A stretch of DNA of 64,000 bases from Sphingopyxis sp. JAI128 (lineage in GTDB: Bacteria > Pseudomonadota > Alphaproteobacteria > Sphingomonadales > Sphingomonadaceae), in assembly GCF_014207235.1 (NCBI RefSeq), contig NZ_JACHDA010000002.1, forward strand, positions 620,001 to 684,000, written 5' to 3'. Of this stretch, positions 26,110-34,589 are shown in pieces. The notes under the pieces are model-generated. The model saw only the letters and a list, made by a program, of their open reading frames with translations. It did not search any database and was not told where the DNA came from. How positions within the stretch are numbered: position 1 is the first letter of the stretch; every line of letters starts with the position of its first letter. A program made the position numbers and the translations under genes.

Positions 26110-28697
26110 CAGAAGCGCACCGACGCGCCGACGTAGAAGGTCCGGCCATAGCGTTCGTTCTGGGTGATCCAGTCGCGGCGTTCGCCCTGATATTGGCGTG
26201 TTGGCTCGTCGGTCAGATTCTGCCCTTCGACGAACAGACTGACGTTATCCGTCACGGCGAACGAAGCCTTGGCGTCGAGTCGGCGCAGATCGTCATTATA
26301 TTGATCGCCGAGCATGTCGGCGCCGAGCGAGATCAGCGCGCTGCCGGTGTTGTGATAGGCGATCGACGCTTCTACCGGCCCTTTCTGATAGAACAGCTGC
26401 GCGCCGTAGAGCAGGTTCGACTGCTCGGGGAATGCTGCGGGATCGGCGCGGCCCGGCACCTTCAGCTTCGAATCGATCAGCGTCATGTTCGCTTCGACCC
26501 CGAAGCCCGAGAGGAAGCCGGGAAGGAAGTCGAATTGCTGACGATAGGCGAGCTCTAGCCCGATGATGTCGGCGCTCGTCCCGTTCGCCTTTTGCGAGAA
26601 GCCGAGCACGGCATAGTCGCGCCCGCCATAGCTGGTATCGAGCAGGGTGAAGCTTTGCGTATAGACCGGGTTCTTGACGAACTTCGCGAAGACGCCGACC
26701 GAAAACAGCCCGCCTTTAGCGAAATACCATTCGGCCGAGGCGTCGAGCGCGTCGGCGATATAGGGTTCGAGGTTCGGGTTGCCGAGCGACACCGATCCAT
26801 CGAACGTCCCGTCGTCATTCTGTTCATAGCCGATCTCGCCGCCCGGCGTCAGGTCCGAATAATTGGGGCGGCCGACGCTGCGCGTATAGGCGAGCCGGAC
26901 GATGACTTCGTCATTGGGCTCGATCCGCACGATCAGGCTGGGCAGCCAATTGGTGGAACTGCGCTTCGCGTTCACCGCGACGACGTCGGTTTCATTCTCG
27001 AGCTGGAACCCGCGGATCGTCAGGTCGGTGCGTTCGACGCGAATGCCCGGCGTCACGGTGACTGCCCCGAAATCGAGGTTTGCCATCGCATAGCCGGCGG
27101 CGATATTTTCGCCGAGGTCGATATCGCTCAAGGTCGCATTGGCGAGCGTCGAAGTTTCGTCGAGCACGAAATAGGCGGCATTGGCCGGGTCGGCGGTAAA
27201 GGCATCGACCAGACCGGCGTCGATCACCGGGGTGATCAGATATTCGCGCCCGCCGCCGGCGTATGAGATCACGTCGGCACCCTGAAGTCCGAACTGGCCT
27301 AACGTAAAGCGCGTCGCGGCATTTCCGCCGCGCGTATAGATGCCGTTGTTCGAATCGAAATCCTTGTTGGTCGCGCGATATTTGCCGCCGACCTTGAGCC
27401 AGCTTTCGTCGCCAAAGCCGAGCTTTCGCGTCACATCGAGCCGGCCGGTCCAGATATATTCGTCGCCGCTTTCATCCTGCACCGTATATTGGCGGAATCC
27501 CAGATTGTCCGCCGACAGCGGGGTACGCGGCGCCGCGCTGAACAATTTGTCGGAGAAGTCGAAATCGACCGTCCCCGGATTGCCGCGGAACTGCCACAGC
27601 TGGTTCGGCTCGACGACCTCATTGTGTGAATGTGCCAGACCATAATCAAAGGTCCAGTCGTTCGCCTCGGTCTTACCGCCGATCATGCCGACAAGAACGG
27701 ATTTCTCCTTATATTCAAGCCGCAGCTCCGATCGCTGTTCGGTCACCGTCGATACGCCGGTCAAGCCATCGGGGTTCAATGTTACCGTCCCATTGTCCCG
27801 TTGCGCCTGCGTCGCGAAATCGAGACGGAAGCGCTGCCGATATTCATTCTCGGTGAACTTGCTGTAGAGGCCGCGCGCCCACAGGTGGGTGGTGTCGCCC
27901 GGACGCCAGTCGAGCGAGGCGATGCCGCCAATGCGTTCGCGCTCGAGCTGATAGTCGGTATATTTGATATTGACCGGCATCCCTCCGCGCGCCGCACCGG
28001 GGAACGGTGCCCAATCGTCGGGAAAGATGCCGAAGCTCTGGAAATTGCGCTTCGAATAGCTGCCGCCGATCAGGATCCCGAATTGCTCGTCGCTGCCGAA
28101 ACGGCCGCCGACGCTCGCGTCACCGCGGATCGGATATTTCTCGTTGAGCGTCTGGTATCCGACCTGCGCGTTCGCGGAGAGAATGAACGGCTCGGCGAAG
28201 TCGAACGCCGTCTGGGTCACGAGGTTAATCGTGCCGCCTATGCCCTGCGCGTCGAGGTCGGCGCTCTTCGCTTTGCTCACCTCGACGCGGTTGAGTAACT
28301 GGCCCGAGACGATGTCGAGAGGCAGGCGGCGCGTATTGCCGTCCGGGTTGCCCAGTTCAAAGCCGTTGACGGTATAATTGTTGAGGTCCGACGGAATACC
28401 GCGGATCGCGACATAACGCCCTTCGCCCTGGTCATATTGTACGCCGACGCCCGGCAGCCGCTCGATTACCTCGGCGACGTTTCGATCGGGAAGCTGCCCG
28501 ATCTCGTCGGCCGCGACGACGTCCATGATACCGACAGCATTGCGCTTGATCTCGATCGCGCGCTCCTGCTGCGCGCGCTGCCCCGTGACGACGATCGCTT
28601 CGCCTTCGTCGGCAGGCGCCAAATCCTGAGCGAGAACTGGCGTGGATGTGAGCAGCGCAAGAGCACTGACACCGGCGAGGCAAAGTTTGTTTCGCAT
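26109..28697 (-). CDS. TonB-dependent receptor (Xanthomonas-Caulobacter type), Pho-box controlled
   Basis: An 862-aa outer-membrane receptor with a signal peptide (LAGVSALALLTSTPVLAQ), a TonB box (EAIVVTGQRA) near residue 30 and a plug with LPDRNVAEVIERLPGV, YVAIRGIPSDLNNYTVNG and VEVSKAKSADLDAQGIGG. This set is characteristic of the large Xanthomonas-Caulobacter TonB subfamily that takes up complex organics. The barrel ends in YVGASVRF. The ATG at 28697 has AGGGGAA ahead of it; an in-frame start at 28799 would lie upstream of the Pho box and is unlikely. The downstream propeller gene overlaps its stop. Regulation by phosphate starvation is inferred from three 11-bp-phased repeats 42-70 bp upstream. 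Confidence 0.9.
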   Translation of the reverse strand: MRNKLCLAGVSALALLTSTPVLAQDLAPADEGEAIVVTGQRAQQERAIEIKRNAVGIMDVVAADEIGQLPDRNVAEVIERLPGVGVQYDQGEGRYVAIRGIPSDLNNYTVNGFELGNPDGNTRRLPLDIVSGQLLNRVEVSKAKSADLDAQGIGGTINLVTQTAFDFAEPFILSANAQVGYQTLNEKYPIRGDASVGGRFGSDEQFGILIGGSYSKRNFQSFGIFPDDWAPFPGAARGGMPVNIKYTDYQLERERIGGIASLDWRPGDTTHLWARGLYSKFTENEYRQRFRLDFATQAQRDNGTVTLNPDGLTGVSTVTEQRSELRLEYKEKSVLVGMIGGKTEANDWTFDYGLAHSHNEVVEPNQLWQFRGNPGTVDFDFSDKLFSAAPRTPLSADNLGFRQYTVQDESGDEYIWTGRLDVTRKLGFGDESWLKVGGKYRATNKDFDSNNGIYTRGGNAATRFTLGQFGLQGADVISYAGGGREYLITPVIDAGLVDAFTADPANAAYFVLDETSTLANATLSDIDLGENIAAGYAMANLDFGAVTVTPGIRVERTDLTIRGFQLENETDVVAVNAKRSSTNWLPSLIVRIEPNDEVIVRLAYTRSVGRPNYSDLTPGGEIGYEQNDDGTFDGSVSLGNPNLEPYIADALDASAEWYFAKGGLFSVGVFAKFVKNPVYTQSFTLLDTSYGGRDYAVLGFSQKANGTSADIIGLELAYRQQFDFLPGFLSGFGVEANMTLIDSKLKVPGRADPAAFPEQSNLLYGAQLFYQKGPVEASIAYHNTGSALISLGADMLGDQYNDDLRRLDAKASFAVTDNVSLFVEGQNLTDEPTRQYQGERRDWITQNERYGRTFYVGASVRF

Positions 28698-28738
28698 ATG
28701 GGTTCCCCTGAATGTTGCGGCGCATCTAGATTTGGGCA

Positions 28739-28767
28739 GCGACAATTCTGGGACAGATCGGTGACAG
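28739..28767 (-). promoter_or_regulatory. Pho box with three 11-bp-phased repeats
   Basis: On the minus strand CTGTCAC, CTGTCCC and TTGTCGC begin at 28767, 28756 and 28745, exactly 11 bases apart. The PhoB consensus is two CTGTCAY half-sites separated by four bases. TCTAGA about eight bases further could be the -10. The arrangement places the receptor/propeller operon under PhoB, i.e. induction by phosphate starvation. A further inverted GTGACAG copy lies at 28792-28799. Confidence 0.6.
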
Positions 28768-28782
28768 TTGTGCTTCTTTTGA

Positions 28783-29193
28783 TTGACCACCACTGTCACA
28801 TCTCATGCGCTCCGGGTCGCAAACGCTGTTGCGAACCATTATGCTGGCGATCGAGGTGATGGGCGCAGGCTTGCGGATCCGGCAGGCCTATTCCGACCCA
28901 CACGCCGATCAGCGGCCGCCCCGTTTCGAACGGTTGCATGCCACGACCTCGAGACGAGCGAGCTGTTCGACGATTTTTTCAATCCGATCGCGGGCGACGG
29001 CGCTGCCTTGATCGAGGTTCAGATGCGCCTTCATTTCGTGCTCGAAGCGCTGGCTGAGGCCAATATCCCTCTTTATTCCAACTGCGCTCGCCATCATGCG
29101 TGCCTTGCCCTTGACCGGGCGACTGCTGCTCTGGCCAGCGCGCAGGACAAGAGCCGCCTCGAGCGCCGCGCCGACTGGATCGAGGCGCGTTAA
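28783..29193 (+). pseudogene. Possible C-terminal remnant of a DUF2254-type membrane protein
   Basis: The frame contains ELFDDFFNPIAGDGAALIEVQ and YSNCARHHACLALDRATAAL, which resemble the soluble C-terminal part of DUF2254 proteins as I remember them. The N-terminal 45 codons look non-coding and there is no ribosome site or membrane segment. A minus-strand frame of 98 codons (28909-29205) overlaps it and cannot be excluded. The stretch 28800-29248 otherwise holds nothing I recognise. Confidence 0.3.
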
Positions 29194-29248
29194 AACCTCT
29201 GCCAAGGGGAGCCGGGAGTAAGATTAGGCCATCCGCACGCGCTGGCGA

Positions 29249-29626
29249 TCAGGTCTGAGCGACAATCCAGAGCGCGGCGGCGAGCGCCGCCGTTGCGCTA
29301 ACCAGCGCCCAGGCGAGCAGCCGAATACGCATCGGTTTTAGAACGGCCACATTATGGGATTCGAGCCTTCCGATGATGCTGCGTGCGCGGCGCTCAGCCG
29401 AAACAAAGACATATATCGCAACCAGCAAAAAGCCGGTGGCGATGGCCTTTGGCAGCCAGCTTGGCTCCATGGTCCGGAAAAGCGCGTTGAAACCAAGGCC
29501 GATTCCGACCGCCGCCATCCCGGTGCGCACCCAGCCCGCGAAGCTGCGCTCATGCGCCAAAACGGTGCGGTCTTCGGCCAGCTCCGTCCGGTTTTCGGCA
29601 AGATCGGTACGGTCTTCGGCGCTCAT
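29249..29626 (-). CDS. DUF202 (YidH-like) small membrane protein
   Basis: A 125-aa inner-membrane protein. The N-terminus has a repeated charged stretch (DRTDLAENRTELAEDRTVLA), followed by HERSFAGWVRTGMAAVGIGLGF and two further hydrophobic segments. ERTFLAWVRT-type sequence and three helices are the hallmark of DUF202. The four-residue repeat (D/E-R-T-x-L-A-E) before the first helix is a recurring feature of the family. Its ATG overlaps the stop of the upstream DUF421 gene by four bases, so the two are translationally coupled. The family has no established biochemical function. Confidence 0.85.
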   Translation of the reverse strand: MSAEDRTDLAENRTELAEDRTVLAHERSFAGWVRTGMAAVGIGLGFNALFRTMEPSWLPKAIATGFLLVAIYVFVSAERRARSIIGRLESHNVAVLKPMRIRLLAWALVSATAALAAALWIVAQT

Positions 29627-30138
29627 GGCGCGCGGCTGCGGGCGGTGGGCAATGCGGATCGCGCGCCCGCACGGTCGCGGGAGACGACGCTGAAGCTGCC
29701 ATCTGTTTCGAGCACCACGCTAGCGATATCGGCGATATCACCAAAGCCATGGCTTCGGATCGCGCAGAGGACCTCATTTTGGGTGACGCGCTCGCGCTTC
29801 AAGGCTTCGGCGTCGATCACGCCATCCGTCAGCAGCGGTTGCGGATCGGATTTTGCCAGTCGCTCGGCAAAGCGCCAGCGGACCGAGAGGGCAGCGATCG
29901 TAAATTGCAGCGCGACCAGCGTCAGCAAGGCCATCATGCCTTCGAGAAGCGCCACGTCGCGGCTGAGCAAGATGGTGGCGAGCGTCGATCCGAGCGCAAC
30001 GGTGACCACCAGATCGAAAGCACTCATCTTGGCCAAAGTGCGTTTTCCGCTCAGGCGCAATATGCCGATCAGCGCGATGTAGGAGGCAGCGCCCATCAGC
30101 AATACGCGAAATACGCCGTCCCAAGTGTCGAAGATCAT
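29623..30138 (-). CDS. DUF421 (YetF-like) membrane protein
   Basis: A 171-aa protein of the DUF421 family. The N-terminal half is hydrophobic, with the conserved LRLSGKRTLAKMSAFDLVVTVALGS. The C-terminal half is a small soluble domain (PLLTDGVIDAEALKRERVTQNEVLCAIRSHG). The length is that of the short form, with one soluble domain. AAAGGGA precedes the ATG at 30138. It is cotranscribed with the overlapping DUF202 gene. Bacillus relatives are linked to lipid and spore-membrane processes, but no role can be assigned here. Confidence 0.88.
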   Translation of the reverse strand: MIFDTWDGVFRVLLMGAASYIALIGILRLSGKRTLAKMSAFDLVVTVALGSTLATILLSRDVALLEGMMALLTLVALQFTIAALSVRWRFAERLAKSDPQPLLTDGVIDAEALKRERVTQNEVLCAIRSHGFGDIADIASVVLETDGSFSVVSRDRAGARSALPTARSRAP

Positions 30139-30214
30139 GATATCCCTTTCGCACGAGCCCCATCATCCCAATGCACCGCAACCGGGAGGGTTTCGCTTCA
30201 GCGGAAAACAAGGG

Positions 30215-30490
30215 TCAGTCGTTACTCTCGCGCAGCCACTTCAGCGCGCCGCGGTGCAGGCGTCTGAATTTTGGCGCATCGGCGAGCGGCGCGACCAGCA
30301 GGGCCGCGTCGGTTGGCAGGCCAAGTTTGACCTGATGATAAAGCTCCGAGCGCGTCAGATCACTTCGGACAAGAAAAAGAGTGTCGGCGAGCATGAAAGC
30401 ATCCCCGGGCAGATGTACCGGCCCTTCAGAAGAGGCCGCAACGTCAGCATAAACGAGAAACAAGGTTTGAGCGTCGGGCATAGGGGTCAT
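30215..30490 (-). CDS. Conserved hypothetical protein, 91 aa
   Basis: A small acidic, soluble protein. Readable blocks are LFLVYADVAASSEGPVHLPG, FMLADTLFLVRSDLTRSELY and TDAALLVAPLADAPKF. The regular hydrophobic alternation suggests a compact alpha/beta fold. I do not recognise a named family. It lies 76 bp upstream of the DUF421 gene on the same strand, and 54 bp downstream of the SLC13 transporter gene. An in-frame ATG at 30481 is an alternative start. It may be a cytoplasmic accessory to either neighbour, but nothing in the sequence decides this. Confidence 0.6.
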   Translation of the reverse strand: MTPMPDAQTLFLVYADVAASSEGPVHLPGDAFMLADTLFLVRSDLTRSELYHQVKLGLPTDAALLVAPLADAPKFRRLHRGALKWLRESND

Positions 30491-30544
30491 TCAGCTTCCA
30501 ATCGTTGAAGTCCGGCTCCGTCGCGAACGAACAGCCTACGAAGC

Positions 30545-32365
30545 TTAATGGAGATCGTATCGGAACACGAGTAGGGCCGAGAGGGTGACGATCATCAGAG
30601 CCACCAGCGGCAGGCCCGTTCGCGTATAATCGCCGAACTTATACTCGCCGGCCGACATTATGAGCATGTTGGTCTGATAGGCGACCGGGGTTGCATAGCA
30701 GAGGTTGCACCCGAACAGCACCGCCAGCACCAGCGGCTCGACGGGAATGCCAAGCTGCTGCGCGAGGCTGAACGCGATTGGGGTGCCCACGGCCGCTGCC
30801 GTCGCGTTCGAAGCAAAATTGGTGAGCAGCGTGACGAACAGCATGACCGTCGCGAGCACGCCCGCCGCGGGCAGGAACTGTAGCCCGAGCGCGATCAGCT
30901 GACTGAGCCACTCCGCCGCACCGCTGTCGAGCACGATCTTGCCGATCGCGATGCTCGCGGCGATCAGTACGATGACCTTCGCGGACAGCGCGCGCCCGAC
31001 GCGATCGAATTTGACGCAGCCCGTGACAAACATCAGGATGGCGCCGCCCAGCGACGAGATTGCGATCGGAACCAGGCCGATGCTTGCCGGTATGACCGCA
31101 GCCGCCATGATCGCCAGCGCGAGCGGCGCTTTCGCCGTGCGCGGCATCTCCTTCATGCCCTCGAGTATCAACAGATTCTCGGCGCGTGCGAGAACCTGAA
31201 TATTCTCCACGGTTCCGGCGACGAGAAGAATATCGCCTTCGGACATCGGCGAATTGGAGTTCAATTCGCCCCTCGCGCCCGGCAGGCGCTCCGCGAACTG
31301 GATGCCGAGGATCGCCACATTATAGCCCTCGGCGACCCCCGCATTGGTCGTGCGCTTGCCGATCAGATTGGAGTCGGCCGCGATCGCGAGCTCAACGACC
31401 GAAAGATCTTCGCCGGTTCGGCCATAATCCGCCTCGAGCCGCTCCATCAGCCACGGCGGCGCCGCATGGGCCCCGAGCACCCGCACCGCTTCTTCCAATG
31501 CTTCCTGTGTGGCTAAAACGCCCAGCCTTGCACCCGCGACCAACTGTTGATCGACAGGACCATCGAGCCGGACGTCATCGGGCAGAAGCGTCCTGACCGC
31601 GTCGATCGATTTACCGATCACGGCCGAGCGTTCGCCAAGCCGCAGCGTCGCGCGAAAGCGCCGCGGCTCATGGCCGCTGGCGGGCGAATTATCGGGCAGC
31701 AGGCGCGGCATTACCAGCCAGATGAAGGGAATGGCGACGACGGCTGCCATCAAAACGATCGGGGTGAAGTGGAACACACCCATCGGGGGCAATCCCATAT
31801 CCGTGGCGATCCCAACCACAAGGAGGTTGGTCGATGTGCCGATGGTCGTCGCCATACCGCCGATCAGCACGGCGCTGTTGACCGGAATCAACGTCTGCGA
31901 GGCCGGCATTCCTCCGCGAGCCGCCAGAGATACGAGGATAGGGAGCAAGAGCACGATGACCGGGGTATCGTTCACCATCATGCTCATGAACATGGCCAGC
32001 AACAGCGTCACCAGCAGGCCGAGTTGGCGGTTGAAACGCCAAACCTTGGTCAGCGTTCGCGCCGCCGGTTCCAGCGCCCCGGTGGTGACGAGGCCGCGTC
32101 CCATGATCATCAACGCGCAAATCGTGACGAGGGCGTAATGGCCAAAACCCTCGAAGGCGAGTTTTAGGCCGTCGGTTGGCGCATGGCCGGGCAGCGGAGC
32201 GATGTAGAGGCCGAGCGCAATGATGCTGAGCGTTAAAAGCGAGATGATTTCAATGCGGACGCGGCCCGAAATGAAACCGTAAAACATTGCGACGGTCAGC
32301 AATATGGCACCGATCGCGTGCGGAGGCGGGGCCTCAAGCACTCGTTCGACCGATCCTGGGCTCAA
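30545..32365 (-). CDS. SLC13/DASS-type anion transporter with two TrkA-C (RCK_C) domains
   Basis: A 606-aa inner-membrane carrier. Two blocks of hydrophobic helices (residues 20-230 and 405-606) flank a soluble insert of about 170 residues. The insert has two TrkA-C-like domains, one around LRLGERSAVIGKSIDAVRTL and one around LSVVELAIAADSNLIGKRT. The motifs MVNDTPVIVLLLPI and GTSTNLLVVGI in the first half, and ASNATAAAVGTPIAF in the second, are the substrate/Na-binding hairpins of the family. Relatives transport sulfate, dicarboxylates or phosphate. The frame begins with TTG at 32365; a GTG at 32341 is an alternative. The substrate is unassigned. Confidence 0.87.
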   Translation of the reverse strand: MSPGSVERVLEAPPPHAIGAILLTVAMFYGFISGRVRIEIISLLTLSIIALGLYIAPLPGHAPTDGLKLAFEGFGHYALVTICALMIMGRGLVTTGALEPAARTLTKVWRFNRQLGLLVTLLLAMFMSMMVNDTPVIVLLLPILVSLAARGGMPASQTLIPVNSAVLIGGMATTIGTSTNLLVVGIATDMGLPPMGVFHFTPIVLMAAVVAIPFIWLVMPRLLPDNSPASGHEPRRFRATLRLGERSAVIGKSIDAVRTLLPDDVRLDGPVDQQLVAGARLGVLATQEALEEAVRVLGAHAAPPWLMERLEADYGRTGEDLSVVELAIAADSNLIGKRTTNAGVAEGYNVAILGIQFAERLPGARGELNSNSPMSEGDILLVAGTVENIQVLARAENLLILEGMKEMPRTAKAPLALAIMAAAVIPASIGLVPIAISSLGGAILMFVTGCVKFDRVGRALSAKVIVLIAASIAIGKIVLDSGAAEWLSQLIALGLQFLPAAGVLATVMLFVTLLTNFASNATAAAVGTPIAFSLAQQLGIPVEPLVLAVLFGCNLCYATPVAYQTNMLIMSAGEYKFGDYTRTGLPLVALMIVTLSALLVFRYDLH

Positions 32366-32772
32366 GGCGGATCTGAGCGGCGATCACGCATGCGCTGCAC
32401 CTTGCCGTGTTGCGGTCATGTTCTGCCAAGTTCATTTGGGTCCCAATTTGTCGGCCGACGTTTGAGGGGTTTGAACCGATCGTTCGGAATTGGCCAGTCG
32501 CTCCGGTTTTGCAACGACAACATGAAACAATTACCGGGAGGGCGATATCGCGCGCGGCCAGCGGCGTCGTTTCGAATTTTTTATCGGCCCAATAGGTTTT
32601 CACACCCATGGCGGCAAAGGCCAGAACCGTAGGCTACCTTTGTCCGACCGGAAGATCTTGATGAGGGCATTTTTCGACCAGGCAGGGTCAGGACCCTGGG
32701 TTGGAAAAGGGAAGAAGCGGATGTTCGAGGCCCGATATCGCCTTGCCAGGTAAATCTTTTAGTGGTGATAAA
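32366..32772. other. Divergent intergenic region, no gene recognised
   Basis: About 400 bp between the divergent SLC13 and S41 peptidase genes. A minus-strand frame of 91 codons (32334-32609) has no family resemblance and runs into the transporter gene. Promoters for both neighbours must lie here, but no convincing -35/-10 pair was found. Confidence 0.4.
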
Positions 32773-34281
32773 ATGCCCATGAAACGTGTCATGGCCACCG
32801 TCCTCGTGATGTCCAGTCTGCTGTCTCCCGGCTTCGAGGCTTCAGCGAAAGAGGCGTCAAGCCCGCACGCCTCCGCTGCGGCGCTATCAGCACGAGCGGT
32901 TCGATCCGATTTTGCCCTGTTATACCAGACGCTTCAGGAGGCCCATTTCAATCTGTACGCGCATCGTTCCAAAGCGGAATATGACACGCATTATCGCAGC
33001 TTGTTGGCGACTATCGAAGCGCCAATGGACCCGGTCGCAGTCGCCATCCTGTTCCAGAAGTTCGTCGCCTATGGGCGGATTGGTCACGCGCGTATCGATG
33101 CCCCGGTAATTGCGTTCGTCAGTCAGCTGCGGGGCGGCGGAAAAATATTGCCGATCTTCATCCGGGTCGACGGTGATCGTGTGCTGCTCACGCAGACCGC
33201 CGATCAGGGTGGTTCGCTCCGGGCCGGCGCCGAGATCGTCTCAATTGATGGTGTGCCAATCCGCCAGGTGCTCGAGCGGCTCTCCGGCTATGTCTCCGCG
33301 GAACGCCCCTACATGGCCTACGCGCAAATGGAGGAAAGCTTTCCGGTCCTGCTTTGGCTCGATCGCGGTCCTTTGGATTCACTGTCCGTGACCGCTAGAG
33401 TGGGCAGCACAATGAAGACGGTGTCCGTGAAAGCCGTGACACTTGACCAGCGAAAAGCATTGACGGCGAAGTTCCCGGGCCCAGAACAACTGGTCGAATT
33501 CTCTGACCGGGAGTACAAGGTTCTAGAGCCAGGCATTGCCTATCTGCGGCCTGGGCCTTTTTTCAACACCGAGCAATCAAACGAAGGCCCGGCACCCTCG
33601 TATGAAGCATCGGCATTCCGGACCTTCATCGACGCCAGTTTCAGCAAGCTTATTGCCAGTGGCGCTACCGATCTGCTGATCGACCTACGCAACAATCCAG
33701 GCGGGGACAACAGCTTCAGCGATCCGATGATCGCCTGGTTTGCCGATCGGCCCTTCCGTTTTGCATCGTCCTTCACGTTGAAAGCCAGCGCGGCAACCAA
33801 GGCCGACTATTCCCGCCAACGCGTTGCCGGAGTGCCGATCGATCCTGATTTCCTGCGGCAGATCGACGCCGAGGAAAAACAGCCAAACGGTACACGCTAC
33901 ACATATGAACTCCCCATAGTGGCGCCGCGGGCCGAGCCGCGCTTCCATGGTCGCGTCTGGCTGCTCATTAATCGCCACAGCTATTCGAACGCCGCGTCGG
34001 TTGCAGCGCTCGTGCAGGATTACGGGTTCGGCAAAGTGCTGGGGGAAGAGACGGCGGACGTTGCCTCCAACTATGCGTCGGTTCAGCATTTCACTCTGCC
34101 TCTTACCGGGATAGTCGTCACCTATCCTAAGAGTCACTTCGTCCGACCCAACGGGAACGCCGAGGTAGCAGGGGTAACACCCGACTTTCCGATCGAACCG
34201 CCGCCCGTTGACGCGTCGGGCGATGTGGCGTTGAGCAAGGCACTTGAGATAATAAAAGCGACCGCCGATCGGCCTATTTGA
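32773..34281 (+). CDS. Secreted S41-family peptidase-like protein
   Basis: A 502-aa exported protein. The signal peptide (MPMKRVMATVLVMSSLLSPGF) supports the ATG at 32773 over the ATG at 32701. A helical N-terminal region (FALLYQTLQEAHFNLYAH), typical of tricorn-core/S41 proteins, leads into a PDZ-like segment (LRAGAEIVSIDGVPIRQVL, about 150-175). The C-terminal S41 core has TDLLIDLRNNPGGDNSF, and the likely serine nucleophile is in NRHSYSNAAS (about residues 403-405). VTYPKSHFVRPNG near the end is also family-like. It probably degrades peptides in the periplasm. It is a single-gene unit closed by a hairpin. Confidence 0.85.
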   Translation: MPMKRVMATVLVMSSLLSPGFEASAKEASSPHASAAALSARAVRSDFALLYQTLQEAHFNLYAHRSKAEYDTHYRSLLATIEAPMDPVAVAILFQKFVAYGRIGHARIDAPVIAFVSQLRGGGKILPIFIRVDGDRVLLTQTADQGGSLRAGAEIVSIDGVPIRQVLERLSGYVSAERPYMAYAQMEESFPVLLWLDRGPLDSLSVTARVGSTMKTVSVKAVTLDQRKALTAKFPGPEQLVEFSDREYKVLEPGIAYLRPGPFFNTEQSNEGPAPSYEASAFRTFIDASFSKLIASGATDLLIDLRNNPGGDNSFSDPMIAWFADRPFRFASSFTLKASAATKADYSRQRVAGVPIDPDFLRQIDAEEKQPNGTRYTYELPIVAPRAEPRFHGRVWLLINRHSYSNAASVAALVQDYGFGKVLGEETADVASNYASVQHFTLPLTGIVVTYPKSHFVRPNGNAEVAGVTPDFPIEPPPVDASGDVALSKALEIIKATADRPI

Positions 34282-34300
34282 GCCTGGGGTTCGCTTCTCC

Positions 34301-34324
34301 GGCGCATCGGTAGAACGATGCGCC
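34301..34324 (+). terminator. Hairpin after the S41 peptidase gene
   Basis: A perfect 9-bp stem (34301-34309 with 34316-34324) and a 6-nt loop, 20 bp after the stop codon. No T run follows, so it may stabilise the mRNA end rather than terminate. The remaining 265 bp to the kinase gene hold no gene I can support. Confidence 0.5.
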
Positions 34325-34589
34325 GAATCAGGGAGTCGACAAAGCGCCGTCTCGCGTATTTGCGATCTGACGTCGATACCCGCCGCGCAAATCGTCCGGC
34401 CCGCCCCACATCGGCATGCGGGCTTCTGGAGCCACTGTGGCCCTTTGCTGCGTCGCGAATTTTGCGTGCCTGCGCAATGCGACCTGCTTTCTGGACCTAT
34501 CTTCGTAGATGGCCGCGAACCGCCGGGCAGCTTCCAAAGCGGCCATGGTGAAAGGCAGACGATCGCTTTTCCCGGGGATTTCCTGACGC

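Noticed and set aside
28909-29205. A 98-codon minus-strand frame
   Set aside because: The opposite frame looks more like a known family fragment. Neither is secure, and listing both would double count.
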